Source: Aliiruegeria lutimaris
GTDB taxonomy: Bacteria > Pseudomonadota > Alphaproteobacteria > Rhodobacterales > Rhodobacteraceae
Reading direction: 5' to 3'
DNA length: 64,000 nt
NCBI RefSeq assembly: GCF_900099935.1
Contig: NZ_FNEK01000019.1
Location: 25,545 to 89,544, forward strand
In this document: positions 8,849 through 18,058 of the stretch, piece after piece
Position numbering within the stretch: the stretch's first letter is position 1
Layout: each line of letters starts with the position of its first letter
The notes under the pieces: model-generated
The model's input: only the letters and a program-made list of their open reading frames with translations
Told to the model about the DNA's origin: nothing
Databases searched by the model: none
Made by a program: the position numbers and the translations under genes

Positions 8849-10762
8849 TCAGGACGCGGGCGTCACCCAGATTGGCGATGTGTAGGCGCGTTCCTGGTGG
8901 GTGGGCTCGATGCCTTCCGGCAGGTCGATGCCGAAGAACACGGCGTCGTAGGTCGTCCAGCGCGGGGTCGGGATTTCCAGCACGCGGACGTAGAAGAAGG
9001 CGCGCTGGCTGGGGTCGAAGTCCGGGTCTACCCAGAAGGCCTCTAGGAACGGATCGCCGATGGCGTTGGAATAGGTGGCGGTCGCCACGTCCACCGTGTT
9101 GCCCACGGCTCCCGCGCAGGCGCCGTCCACGATGGCGCGCTCATCCGCGCAGGCCACGTCGTAGACGCGCTCCTGCGTTTCCCCGTTGCCATCGAGCCAG
9201 CCCTTGATCACCTGAACGCGGTCGAGGTTGGCGGCGTCGGGGTCGCGCAAGGCGCGGATCAGGAGCTTGGGAGCCTCCGTCAGTCCGGAGAGATCGCCGC
9301 CCATCGGCACACCGTTCTCATAGGCATATGCGGCGAAGTCAGAGCGGTCGAGGTCGTCGGCGCTGAAGTCGGTGCCGGCGAAGACGCGCACGCGCAGGCG
9401 TGTCCCGGTGGTCGCGAAGACCTCCTTGCGCGCGAAGGCGTCCCAGATGGCCTCGCGGGTATTCTCGCGCGCCCAAACCGCGGCGAGGCCTGAGGCGAGC
9501 CCTTGGGCATGGATGATGTCATCGGACGGATCGTCGGGCGTGGCGCGTCCGGTGATCTGCTCCTCGAAGCGCACAGGATCGGCCGTCGGCTCGACCAACG
9601 AGACCTTGCCGAAGAAGTTGTCCTCGGTCGTTGTCGCGAGCCCCGTGTGAGAATCCGTCGACCCGATCATGCCGAACTTGAACGGGTTTGTGCCGAGTTC
9701 TTCCGCGTAGGCCAATCCCCGCTTCAGGGCTTCGCGGGCGTATTCGCGCGGCAGCATCTCGGGCGTCTTGAGTTCGGGGCCGAAGCTGCCGACATCCCAC
9801 GTTCCGTAATCGGCGAAGGCGTCATCGGAGGACAACATCGGATGCGCCTCTCCGTCGCCCTTGATCTGGGTAACCTCGATCACCGGCTCCCACCGCATCC
9901 GGCGCTCTGCATAGGCGGCGTCAAGCGGCTCCCCTGAGCGCGTCACATCGTCGAACATCAGACCGTTGGACAGGTTGCCGTTATGCGGGATGGCAAGAAT
10001 CTGCCCGCCCGTCTCCTCCTGGTATCGCTCCATCCAAGCCCAGAGGTCTTCAGGGTCTTCGCTGTCGTAGGAACTGAAGGGGACGACCTGGTCGGCCTGC
10101 TCCTTGCCATCGCGCATCATGACAACGCGGTGCAGGTTGTTGCCTTGCGGACCGGCCGTCCACTCGTAGCCGATAACGGCCGAGAAGGTGCCGGGAGCGT
10201 TGTGCCGGTCGGCGGCCTCGGTCATGCGCTGCCACATCGTTTCCTGCAAGGACGTGGCCGCAAGGGGGTCGCCTTCATCTCCAAAGGCGAAGGCGCTGGC
10301 CCAATACAAATAAGCCTCGGCAACGGCCTCGTGCGTTCTCGGGGCAAAGACGTCAAAAAGTCCGCGACCCCAGTCATTGGCCAGAACCTCTGCGTTCTCT
10401 TCGTCGAGCGCGATGGAGAGCCCGAGATTCTCCGCATGGTCGGCGACCACGAGGAAGTCGAGCGGCCGTTGCAACCGCGCCTCGATGCCGTTCGAAGACG
10501 TCACCGTCTCGCCCTTGGCGAAGCGGTAGGCGTCGTCTGGAGTCGTCGCCGCACCGGTGTGAGACCGGCATCTGCAGAATAGGCCGTGTGCAGATGCGTG
10601 TCGCCGAACAGGACCTGGTCGGGATAGTCATGCGAGGATGTAGGGCGAATACTCCGCGTCCGTGCCGAGGGCCATGCCCACGAGTTCCTGAGCGGTCACG
10701 CCCTGGCAGACCAAGAGAGCGGTTCCCGATAGTAGAACTGCTTTGATGGTAGCGCGTTTCAT
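8849..10762 (-). pseudogene. DUF3604 exported protein, N-terminus broken by two frameshifts
   Basis: The reading starts at ATG 10762 (MKRATIKAVLLSG..., a signal peptide after a GGAGGG site) and runs to EYSPYILA, where a TGA appears. The next segment, HDYPDQVLFGDTHLHTAYSA, is in another frame. A second shift near 10560 restores TPDDAYRFAKGE and the 551-codon main frame (8849-10504). The stitched protein matches the intact paralogue at 58357-60282, including the GDTHLHT metal-type motif and the C-terminal LEIPTPRW and [11 protein letters not shown]. Either a young pseudogene or sequencing errors. The main frame alone would lack the signal peptide and the HxH motif. Confidence 0.75.
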
Positions 10763-10830
10763 GTTTTGTTCCCTCCGAAGTATTTGTTCCTTTTGGACAC
10801 CAGAATTTTAAGGTGTAGCGGTGCGCTGGC

Positions 10831-11598
10831 TCAGAACCTGAATGTCGCCCCAAGCAGCGGACCGCTTTGCGTCACATCGAAGACGATGCCATCTTCCTCG
10901 TAGTCGACGGCGAGGTAGCGCCAGGCGAATGTCAGCCCGAACCGCTCGTTGACCTCGTAGGTGGCGCCGGCCATCAGGCCCCACTCAAGGTCGGCGCCGA
11001 GGCCAATCCCACCGATCTCCGCGCTTCCGAACAGGTTCCAGCGATCCGAAGCCGCATATTGACCGGCGATACCGATCAGCGGATCGACCCAGCTGGCATC
11101 GCTGGATTTCTTGATCTTTCCCAGGCCCGTTGCCGTCTGCGTCTTCACGGTGATCTCGTTTTCGAGCCACCAGGCTCGGGCGCCGATATAGACATCGAGG
11201 TTGGAAACGTTGTTTCCCGCCACTGTGCGGCCGGCGGCGAGCGCCAGATTTGACGTGCGGCTCTCGACCTCGATGCTGTCCACGATCGGGCCGCCAACAC
11301 TCTCGCTCGATGTCGTCTGCACTGCAGAACCATCGAAGAACAAAACCCATGGGCCGTTGCGCGCACTGGCGAAGAGAAACAGTCCGTAGTCAAGATCTTC
11401 GACTATGTCGCCGAACGACAGAGAGACTTTCTCCGAGGGAAGCCCCGGCAATGTTCCGAGGTCTCCTTCGAGTCCCGCGAGCCACGCATAGGGAGAAACT
11501 GTGAATTCCCACTGAGACTGGGCAACTGCTTGAGTTGCAAGCAGAAATGCAGCCGTCGCGGCTCCAGCAAGGCGTGCGACACATTGACGTTCGGCCAT
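10831..11598 (-). CDS. Outer-membrane beta-barrel protein
   Basis: The product has 255 residues with a signal peptide (MAERQCVARLAGAATAAFLL, cut after AVAQS). Alternating hydrophobic/aromatic strands follow (WEFTVSPYAWLAGLEGDLG, YGLFLFASARNGPWVLFFDG, RFGLTFAWRYLAVDYEEDG), and the protein ends in F-R-F, the terminal aromatic signature recognised by the BAM machinery. ATG 11598 has GGAG eight bases upstream; the frame from 11688 adds an unlikely prefix. It is the first gene of the exported-protein block and diverges from an AraC-type regulator 83 bases away. Confidence 0.8.
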   Translation of the reverse strand: MAERQCVARLAGAATAAFLLATQAVAQSQWEFTVSPYAWLAGLEGDLGTLPGLPSEKVSLSFGDIVEDLDYGLFLFASARNGPWVLFFDGSAVQTTSSESVGGPIVDSIEVESRTSNLALAAGRTVAGNNVSNLDVYIGARAWWLENEITVKTQTATGLGKIKKSSDASWVDPLIGIAGQYAASDRWNLFGSAEIGGIGLGADLEWGLMAGATYEVNERFGLTFAWRYLAVDYEEDGIVFDVTQSGPLLGATFRF

Positions 11599-11680
11599 CT
11601 CACACACTCCAAGCATTTGATTTTCTACAAGTAATAGTGTAGCACGGCTGGAGGGATCACTTTGCGACAAAGCAGATGTT

Positions 11681-12703
11681 ATGCACACGCCGCTTCAAAA
11701 TACCCGGGCGTGGATGCCTGTCATCCGTGCCTCTGACGAGCTGTTTTCGCCACGAGTGGTCGAGCGTGCCCTGAAGTCGGTTGATCTCAGCCGCCGCATA
11801 ATTGAGGGCCCCCCAATCTTCATTCCCTACGCCCTTGTGGCGGCATTCGCAGAAAACGTCGCGCGTCAGACTGGCGAACGGCATTTTGGCCCGCTTGTAA
11901 CGGCCCGATACGGGTATGAAGGGCTGGATCTCTACGGAAAATACGTTCTCGGCGCTCCGCGTTTGGACATGGCGCTTGTTCGCGGAATACGTGCGTTCAG
12001 GTTTCTGCAAACAGGGTCTCACGCAGCCCTGCAAGATGCTGGGGAGTTCGTTGTCTTGCAGTTCGAGTCCGGCATCAATTCGGTCGTCGGAGCGGGCCAT
12101 GTCGACGAAGGCGTTGTTGTGCTACTTGTCGATCTGGTCCGCCATTTTGCGGGGTCGCACTGGCAGCCAGAATGGATCGAGATTCCCTCGGCATTCTCCA
12201 ATGACCCGACTCTCGAAACCATCTTCGGAGTGCCGATCCGCTGGGGAGCCGCACTTCCCGGCATCGCTATCCGAAAGGACAGTCTTCAGACTCCCAATCT
12301 AAACCCAGCGGAGGCAACGTCGGCGACGTTATACGGGGATCTGAAGGCAATGATCCAAACCCGCCCTCCCAAAACAATGGCCGCGCTTGTGCAGGACGTC
12401 ATGGTCTTGCTTGCTGCGAAAGGCGAGGTTTCGGAGGACGCAGTTGCTTCGTGGCTTGGTCTTGGCACCCGCACCCTGCAGAGGCGCCTTGCTTCGGAAG
12501 GCAGCAGTTTCCGCGAAGTCCTGGCATCCTTCCAGGTGGAGCGGGCTTCGGCTCTGCTTCTGGAAACGGACCATTCCGTCCGAGAGATCGCCTCGGCCCT
12601 GGGGTATCGGGAGGTGAAGAGCTTCCGCCGGGCTTTCCGAAAATGGACGGGGAAAACACCGACCGAATTTGCCGCCATGGGACCGATTGCTCTATTGGCT
12701 TGA
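11681..12703 (+). CDS. AraC-family transcriptional regulator (OruR/ArgR-like layout)
   Basis: The product has 340 residues. The N-terminal 200 residues match the AraC 'arabinose-binding, N-terminal' type sensor layout of OruR-like regulators. The C-terminal double helix-turn-helix reads EDAVASWLGLGTRTLQRRLA then SVREIASALGYREVKSFRRA, ending FRKWTGKTPTEFA. It is transcribed away from the beta-barrel gene across an 83-base gap, so it is a plausible local regulator of the exported-protein block. No clear ribosome site lies before ATG 11681, so the start is uncertain. The ligand is unknown. Confidence 0.85.
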   Translation: MHTPLQNTRAWMPVIRASDELFSPRVVERALKSVDLSRRIIEGPPIFIPYALVAAFAENVARQTGERHFGPLVTARYGYEGLDLYGKYVLGAPRLDMALVRGIRAFRFLQTGSHAALQDAGEFVVLQFESGINSVVGAGHVDEGVVVLLVDLVRHFAGSHWQPEWIEIPSAFSNDPTLETIFGVPIRWGAALPGIAIRKDSLQTPNLNPAEATSATLYGDLKAMIQTRPPKTMAALVQDVMVLLAAKGEVSEDAVASWLGLGTRTLQRRLASEGSSFREVLASFQVERASALLLETDHSVREIASALGYREVKSFRRAFRKWTGKTPTEFAAMGPIALLA

Positions 12704-12933
12704 TCCCGAATTTTCGACTTGCACGGCAATCCCGTCCGGCAGACCCGACCGCGGCAACGAAGCCCGTGACAAGGGTTGCTCAGCGCCAGGTCCCGCGCCA
12801 ACATGTAACGGAAGATGTTCCGCTCGGAGGGCGGACAAGTGAAACCCGGCGAATGAAGACTGATCGGTGCCCGGCTGGCAGGCCTTTCCAAGCCGGCCCC
12901 GGGTAGATCCGTTGGCCGGAAAGAGTGGAACCA
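12704..12933. other. Intergenic region with no recognised gene
   Basis: No supported coding sequence, RNA gene or repeat was seen between the AraC regulator and the phospholipase D gene. It probably holds the promoter of the latter. Confidence 0.4.
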
Positions 12934-14496
12934 ATGGCTGGCTCAAAACAGCAATGCTCTTCTCCCGGTAAGGTTGCGGCCGCCCTGGTCGCATCCTTGC
13001 TTGCTCTCGCGGGATGCACCCAGGTGCCGTTCGACGCGCCGCGCGCGGATAGCCGGGCAACGGATTTTCAGCCGCCTGATCGCCGGGGATACCCATTGGC
13101 GGCGACGCTCGCCCGAAATCTCGGAAAATCGGCAATCTTGCCGCTGGTTGATGGCAACGATGCCCTTGGCGCCCGGCTCGCCATGATCGAGACCGCGGAA
13201 CATTCTGTCGATCTGCAGTATTTTCTCATCAAGCCGGACCACGCCGGCGCCCTGGTCGCCGCCACCCTGCTGGACGCCGCGGATCGTGGGGTGCGCGTCC
13301 GGTTCCTTCTCGATGACGCACTGACCACCGCCGACGACAGCCAGATCGCCCGGCTCGACGTCCATCCCAATATCGAGATCCGGTTGCTCAACCCGCTGTC
13401 CCGGAAAAGCCCGACATTCTGGAACTACCTTGTCGATTTCGACCGCGTGAACCGACGAATGCACAACAAGTCGATGAGCGCCGACGGGACGATCTCGATC
13501 CTCGGTGGACGCAACATAGCCGACGAGTATTACCGCATCGGTTCGGCATCGGAATTCGCCGATTTCGACGTGCTGCTGGCAGGACCGGTCGTCGCGGATA
13601 TCGGCCGCCAGTTCGACCTGTACTGGAACGATCCACTCGCGGTTCCGCTTCGCGCGTTGATGGCGCAGAGGGGCCGGACCCCGGAACAGTCGGCGTCGAA
13701 ATCCGACCTTGAGGCTCGCTATGCAGAGGCTCTCAACGGCTATTATCGGCGCGCTGTCGACTCGGTTTATCTGAACGACGTACGCCAGGGCCGAATTCGG
13801 CCGCATATCGCCAGGATCGGCCTGACGACGGACGATCCAGAGAAGCTCAAGGTGCCGGTGTCGCAAGGCGACCGCAGGGTTGCCATGGAATTGCTGGATT
13901 GCATGAACCGCGCGACGTCGGAGGTCATCCTCCTGACGCCTTATTTCGTACCTCAGGACTGGGGCGAGAAATTCTTTTCGGATCTTGCCAGACGCGGCGT
14001 TCGGGTCCGGATCCTCACCAATTCGCTGGCCTCGAACAATCACCCATACGTTCACGGCGGCTACATGCACCGCCGTCGTGACCTTCTGCAGGCCGGTGTC
14101 GAACTCTACGAGATCCGCGCCGACGCGCCTGAGGTCACGGGGCAGATTCCGGAAGGCAGCGGCCTGACGATGACCATGCATACCAAGCTCGCGGTGATCG
14201 ACGGCCGGGACATATTCGTCGGTTCGCTGAATTTCGACCCGCGTTCGATCAAGATCAACACCGAGTTGGGCGTGTTCCTTTCCGATCCGGCTGCTGGCGG
14301 AAACCTTAAGGAGGCGCTCGAGGGCATCCTGCCGGAAATCGCCTGGAAACTCGGGCTCGACGGAAAGGGGGATATCACTTGGACCTATTCGCATGGAGGC
14401 AGGAGCGAACAGCGAATTGCCGATCCCGACGCCAGTGGCTGGGCGAAAATCCAGGCCGCGATCGCACGCATGCTGCCTGTCGAAGGCCTGCTGTGA
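12934..14496 (+). CDS. Phospholipase D-family lipoprotein, ClsC-like
   Basis: The product has 520 residues. The N-terminus is a lipoprotein signal with lipobox LALAGC, so it is probably membrane anchored. Two HKD motifs are complete: HNKSMSAD (H177, K179, D184) with downstream GGRN, and HTKLAVID (H416, K418, D423) with GSLNFDPRS. Two PLD repeats and the NFDPRS motif are typical of ClsC/YmdC-type cardiolipin synthases, which join phospholipid head groups; other PLD transfer reactions are possible. ATG 12934 is preferred; a GTG at 12925 is in frame. Nearest gene downstream is convergent. Confidence 0.85.
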   Translation: MAGSKQQCSSPGKVAAALVASLLALAGCTQVPFDAPRADSRATDFQPPDRRGYPLAATLARNLGKSAILPLVDGNDALGARLAMIETAEHSVDLQYFLIKPDHAGALVAATLLDAADRGVRVRFLLDDALTTADDSQIARLDVHPNIEIRLLNPLSRKSPTFWNYLVDFDRVNRRMHNKSMSADGTISILGGRNIADEYYRIGSASEFADFDVLLAGPVVADIGRQFDLYWNDPLAVPLRALMAQRGRTPEQSASKSDLEARYAEALNGYYRRAVDSVYLNDVRQGRIRPHIARIGLTTDDPEKLKVPVSQGDRRVAMELLDCMNRATSEVILLTPYFVPQDWGEKFFSDLARRGVRVRILTNSLASNNHPYVHGGYMHRRRDLLQAGVELYEIRADAPEVTGQIPEGSGLTMTMHTKLAVIDGRDIFVGSLNFDPRSIKINTELGVFLSDPAAGGNLKEALEGILPEIAWKLGLDGKGDITWTYSHGGRSEQRIADPDASGWAKIQAAIARMLPVEGLL

Positions 14497-14637
14497 GGGA
14501 TTGCTTCCGCCCTCCATGGTCACGGCGAATGGCCGTTGCCTCACTTCCCAATTGGTATCTCTTGATCGTCCGTCCAGGCGTCGTTCAAGGCCGGCGCGGC
14601 GGCGGTGCTCCGCCCCAACGCGCTTAAGCTCTGAGGA

Positions 14638-15561
14638 TCAGCCCATGTAGCGAGGATCGCCGGTGGCCCAGGCGACGCCGTCGCCTCGGTCCATGGTCTC
14701 GATCCGGGCCATGTCGGCCTCGTCGATCTCGAAACCGAAAAGATCGATGTTCTGGCGCATGCGCTCGGGGTTCAGGCTCTTGGGCAACACCGCAAAACCC
14801 TTCTGGACAGCCCAACGCAGCAGAACCTGTGCCTCGGTCACGCCGTACTTGTCGGCCATTTCCTTGAAGGGTGACGCGGCATCGGTGCCAGCGGCCAGCA
14901 TTTCAGCGGTCTTGGCGCTGTCCTGCCCGGGCTCGGCGCGCCAGGTCGAGAGCGGTACGAGCGAGCTGTAGGCGATCGGCGCAATGCCGTTCTCGGCCAT
15001 GTAGGCAAGGAGGTCCGGCTTCTGCGTCCACGGGTGCAGTTCGATCTGGTTGAAATCCGGTAGCGGCAGTCCAGCGGCGCGGATTTCCTCGATATGGGCT
15101 TCGGTGAAGTTGCTGACTCCGATGGCACGTGCCTTGCCCTGCGCCTTCAGATCGACCAGTGCGCGCCATTCGTTCACGCGTTCCGCGCCGCCCGAGGGCG
15201 CGTGGATAAGGTACAGATCAACATAATCCAGCCCCAACGCCCTCAACGATTCCCCAAATGCGCCGATCGTCTCGTCGTAACCCTTCGGCGCGTCGCCCCA
15301 GGCGGGGTTGCCGGGCCAGAGCTTGGTGGTCACGAAGATGTCCTCGCGATCGAGACCGGCCGCTGTGATGCCCTTGCGTATCCCTTCGCCGACGCCAGCT
15401 TCGTTTCGGTAGGCGGCTGCGGTGTCGATGTGGCGATAACCTGCGGCGATGGCTTCGGCGACCGCCGCGGGAGCGTCGGTATCAGCGATGAGATACGTAC
15501 CGAATCCGACCATGGGCAGGTTCATTACGGTCGTCGTCTTGGGTGTGGAATGACTGGTCAC
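14638..15561 (-). CDS. Aldo/keto reductase, DkgA-like
   Basis: The NAD(P)H-dependent carbonyl reductase has about 307 residues and a complete catalytic tetrad: Asp46 and Tyr51 in HIDTAAAY, Lys80 in VTTKLW, His120 in LYLIHAP. The cofactor-end motifs AIGVSNF, QIELHPW, IAYSSL and the late LPKSLNPERMRQN are kept. GTG 15561 is chosen because GGAG sits 8 bases upstream; ATG 15591 has no ribosome site. It diverges from an AraC_N-type regulator across a direct-repeat operator, the arrangement known for E. coli YqhC with yqhD-dkgA, suggesting induction by reactive aldehydes (inference). Confidence 0.88.
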   Translation of the reverse strand: MTSHSTPKTTTVMNLPMVGFGTYLIADTDAPAAVAEAIAAGYRHIDTAAAYRNEAGVGEGIRKGITAAGLDREDIFVTTKLWPGNPAWGDAPKGYDETIGAFGESLRALGLDYVDLYLIHAPSGGAERVNEWRALVDLKAQGKARAIGVSNFTEAHIEEIRAAGLPLPDFNQIELHPWTQKPDLLAYMAENGIAPIAYSSLVPLSTWRAEPGQDSAKTAEMLAAGTDAASPFKEMADKYGVTEAQVLLRWAVQKGFAVLPKSLNPERMRQNIDLFGFEIDEADMARIETMDRGDGVAWATGDPRYMG

Positions 15562-15640
15562 GAGGCTGTCTCCTGCTTGCCGCCCGGGCATTGGGCCGGT
15601 GTTGACTGATAGTAAAAGCCTAGACGCCCGGATAGCGGGT

Positions 15641-15678
15641 TACTTGCCATATCGTCTCTGCTACTTGCCAATTCGTCT
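15641..15678. promoter_or_regulatory. AraC-type operator: two 17-bp direct half-sites, 21-bp period
   Basis: The half-sites at 15641-15657 and 15662-15678 both follow TACTTGCCA-NN-TCGTCT, with 15 of 17 positions identical and a 4-bp spacer. The 17+4 layout is the classic geometry of AraC family direct repeats, two helical turns apart. The site lies in the divergent gap between the aldo-keto reductase and the AraC regulator and could control both. Confidence 0.7.
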
Positions 15679-15752
15679 AGATGTTAGAACTTTTTGCAAG
15701 GTTTACGATGGAAGCTGCTATGCAGAATCCAACGAAGAAGATCGGAGGCTGC

Positions 15753-16661
15753 ATGAAAAAGGAACTCATTCAGGCTGCGCAAGACCTTATCGCGCCCGCT
15801 TCGGCCGATGGCGTGACGGCTCTGGGGGTCGGTGAGGCGCTCCTGCTTCGGCGCAGCCATCCTTCCGCCATCGAGGGATCGCTTTACCGGCCGCTGGTCT
15901 GCCTGATCCTGCAGGGGGCGAAGGACGTTCAGGCCGGCGCCTTGTCCGTGCATTGCCCGGCAGGTCACGCGATCATCGTCAGCCACGACCTGCCGGTTCT
16001 GTCGCGCATCACCGAAGCGTCGCCGAACGCGCCCTACATCGCCTTCGTGCTGCCCATCGACCTTGGCATCTTGCGGGGCTTCTACGACCAGACGCCGGAC
16101 TTTGCCGATGGCAACGAACCGGCAGGGGCGATCGTCAGTAACCCCGCAGATCCTGAACTGATTTGCGCGGTTCATCGTTTTCTTGCGATGATCCGTGACG
16201 ACCACGCGGCGCCGCTGCTGGGGCCGATCCTGTTGCGCGAGATTCATGCACGCCTTCTGCTGTCGCCGCATGGCGCGATCCTGAGACGCTTTCTCCGCCG
16301 CGACGATCCGTCGAACCACCTCGCGCGGGCGATCGGATCGATCCGCGGCTCGATCGATCAACCGCTGTCGGTCGCCGCTCTGGCCGAGCGCGCCGGAATG
16401 AGCAAGTCGTCCTTCCACGTGCATTTCAAAGCTGTGACCGGGCTGACCCCGGGGCAGTACCAGAAGGATATTCGCCTCTTGGAAGCGCGTCGCCTTATCG
16501 TGGAAAGTGATCAGGCCGTTTCGTCCGTCGCCTTCGACGTCGGATACGAGAGTCCGGCCCAATTCAGCCGGGACTATGCCCGCAAGTTCGGCCGGCCACC
16601 GCGCGAAGATCGCAAGATCGAGCGGCTGGCATTGGAAGCTTCTGCCGCTGTGGGCACATAG
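15753..16661 (+). CDS. AraC-family regulator with AraC_N domain, YqhC-like
   Basis: The product has about 302 residues. The N-terminal AraC_N cupin-like region includes RSHPSAIEGSLYRPLVCLIL, QGAKDVQAG and GHAIIVSHDLPV. The C-terminal double HTH has LSVAALAERAGMSKSSFHVH and SSVAFDVGYESPAQFSRDYA, ending RKFGRPPRED. ATG 15753 has GGAGG four bases upstream; in-frame ATGs at 15681, 15708 and 15720 would add 11-24 residues. It faces the aldo-keto reductase divergently and is the likely binder of the 15641-15678 direct repeat. Aldehyde sensing is inferred from YqhC. Confidence 0.85.
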   Translation: MKKELIQAAQDLIAPASADGVTALGVGEALLLRRSHPSAIEGSLYRPLVCLILQGAKDVQAGALSVHCPAGHAIIVSHDLPVLSRITEASPNAPYIAFVLPIDLGILRGFYDQTPDFADGNEPAGAIVSNPADPELICAVHRFLAMIRDDHAAPLLGPILLREIHARLLLSPHGAILRRFLRRDDPSNHLARAIGSIRGSIDQPLSVAALAERAGMSKSSFHVHFKAVTGLTPGQYQKDIRLLEARRLIVESDQAVSSVAFDVGYESPAQFSRDYARKFGRPPREDRKIERLALEASAAVGT

Positions 16662-16859
16662 CGGAAAATGCCTTGTCAAAGCGTATCCGGCGGAGCGGGG
16701 CAGGGTGGCTGTCCGGACCGGATCTCCTCTGTCCGGCACCACCTATCAAGGCGCGACACCATCGATCTGGCGTGGTGCTGAAGCCTGCAAAAAACAATAG
16801 CGGAGCGTGCTTGCCATGGCGTCGTTCGCCGAACCTCACCAGTTCCCCGGAGTCCTTGG

Positions 16860-18006
16860 TCAGTTCCCGCTCAGCAGATGGGGCAGGAAGAGAGACAGGC
16901 CCGGCAGCACCAGCAACAGGCCGATCCGGAGGATTTCCACCCCGAAGAAGGGCATGACGACGAGGATCATCGCGAGGCTGTCCATGAAACAACCGAGGAT
17001 GATGAAGATGCCGAGGATGATGACCAGGATCAACTACGGATCGAGTCCGGATTCGGTGGCGAAGGCCGCCATGGCCGCAGGCAGACCGGTGCGGGCAAAG
17101 AAACCCTTGAGCACCTCGGCACCGAAGAGGATGAAGAAGATCATGCCCGTGGTGACGGCGGTTTCCAGGATCGATGGCCTTGAGCCTGGTCAGGTCGAGC
17201 CCCTCGCTGCCGGACTTCCAACGCAGGAAGAACCCTTAGATCAGGATGATCGTGGCTCCGACGCCCGCTGCCGTCGTGGGTGTAGAGAAGCCCATACCCA
17301 ACCCGAGGATGATCGAGCCGAAGATCAGGATTACCGGCAGAAGGCGGGAATAGGCCTCGCGCTTCTGTTCGAGGCTGAGGTCGGAGGTATTTGGTGCCAG
17401 GACCGGGTTACGCCGCACCAGCAATGCGATCAACCCGATGAAGAAGGCCACGGCGATCTGGCCGGGAATGATGGCGGCCTGGAACATCTCGATGATCGAG
17501 GCTTCGCCGGCCACGGAGCAGTTGGTCATCTCCTGCAGCTTGTAGGGTGGCGTGATCTCGAAGGGTACCAGCGCCCCCGTCGACCGTGCCCTTGGCCATA
17601 GCGTGCGGTAGGTCCGGAGCCGGCATGCCCACTGGCTCCGCGTCCCAGGCCTCGATTAGCCCGCCGCCCGTACGGGAGGGCGCGCGCAGCTTCAGCCCCT
17701 GCAGGTCGTCCAGTCCGATCACGCAATCTCCAACGTTGTGGATCGCGTTGCCGGAATGCGCAAAGATCAGGAGCGGGTGCACATCCGCGTAATCCTCGGC
17801 GATCAGGTCGAAATTCTCGGTGATCGCTGCGTGGTGGCGGCGGCGGAGTTCTGGTGCACGGTCGGCAGCCCGAATGCTTCCGAGCGCGGGAAGACGCCGA
17901 GCGTGTAACCGGTGATCGTCAGCACTTCGTCGGCAGATTGCGCGCTCGTGGTGACGCCAAGCAGCGCAAGCCCTGCGACGGCGGTTCTGAATGCCTTCGT
18001 TTTCCT
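16860..18006 (-). pseudogene. Decayed TRAP transporter: DctP N-terminus fused to DctM fragments
   Basis: Read on the minus strand, a DctP-type signal peptide (KTKAFRTAVAGLALLG, SADEVLTITGYTLG) starts at a codon that is now AGG where ATG is expected (18004-18006, behind an AGGGA site). It shifts frame near 17830 into DLIAEDYADVHPLLIF and GLKLRAPSRTGG. It shifts again near 17580 and, after KLQEMTNCSV, jumps into mid-DctM (IIEMFQAAIIPGQIAVAFF, STPTTAAGVGA). DctM then shows a TAG near 17040 and a second deletion joining MILVVMPFF to GVEILRIG and LPGLSLFLP. The end of DctP, all of DctQ and large parts of DctM are gone. Confidence 0.85.
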
Positions 18007-18058
18007 TTTGTCTTCCCTGTCGAACTGTTGTCGGCACGCGCAGGCCGGGGCGCCCGGC

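Noticed and set aside
12943..14544. 533-codon minus frame
   Set aside because: It is antisense to the phospholipase D lipoprotein with two intact HKD motifs; it has no domain of its own.
16878..17183. Very acidic plus-strand ORF (EDDEDAEDDDQD-like)
   Set aside because: It is the antisense image of the decayed DctM gene, not a real acidic protein.
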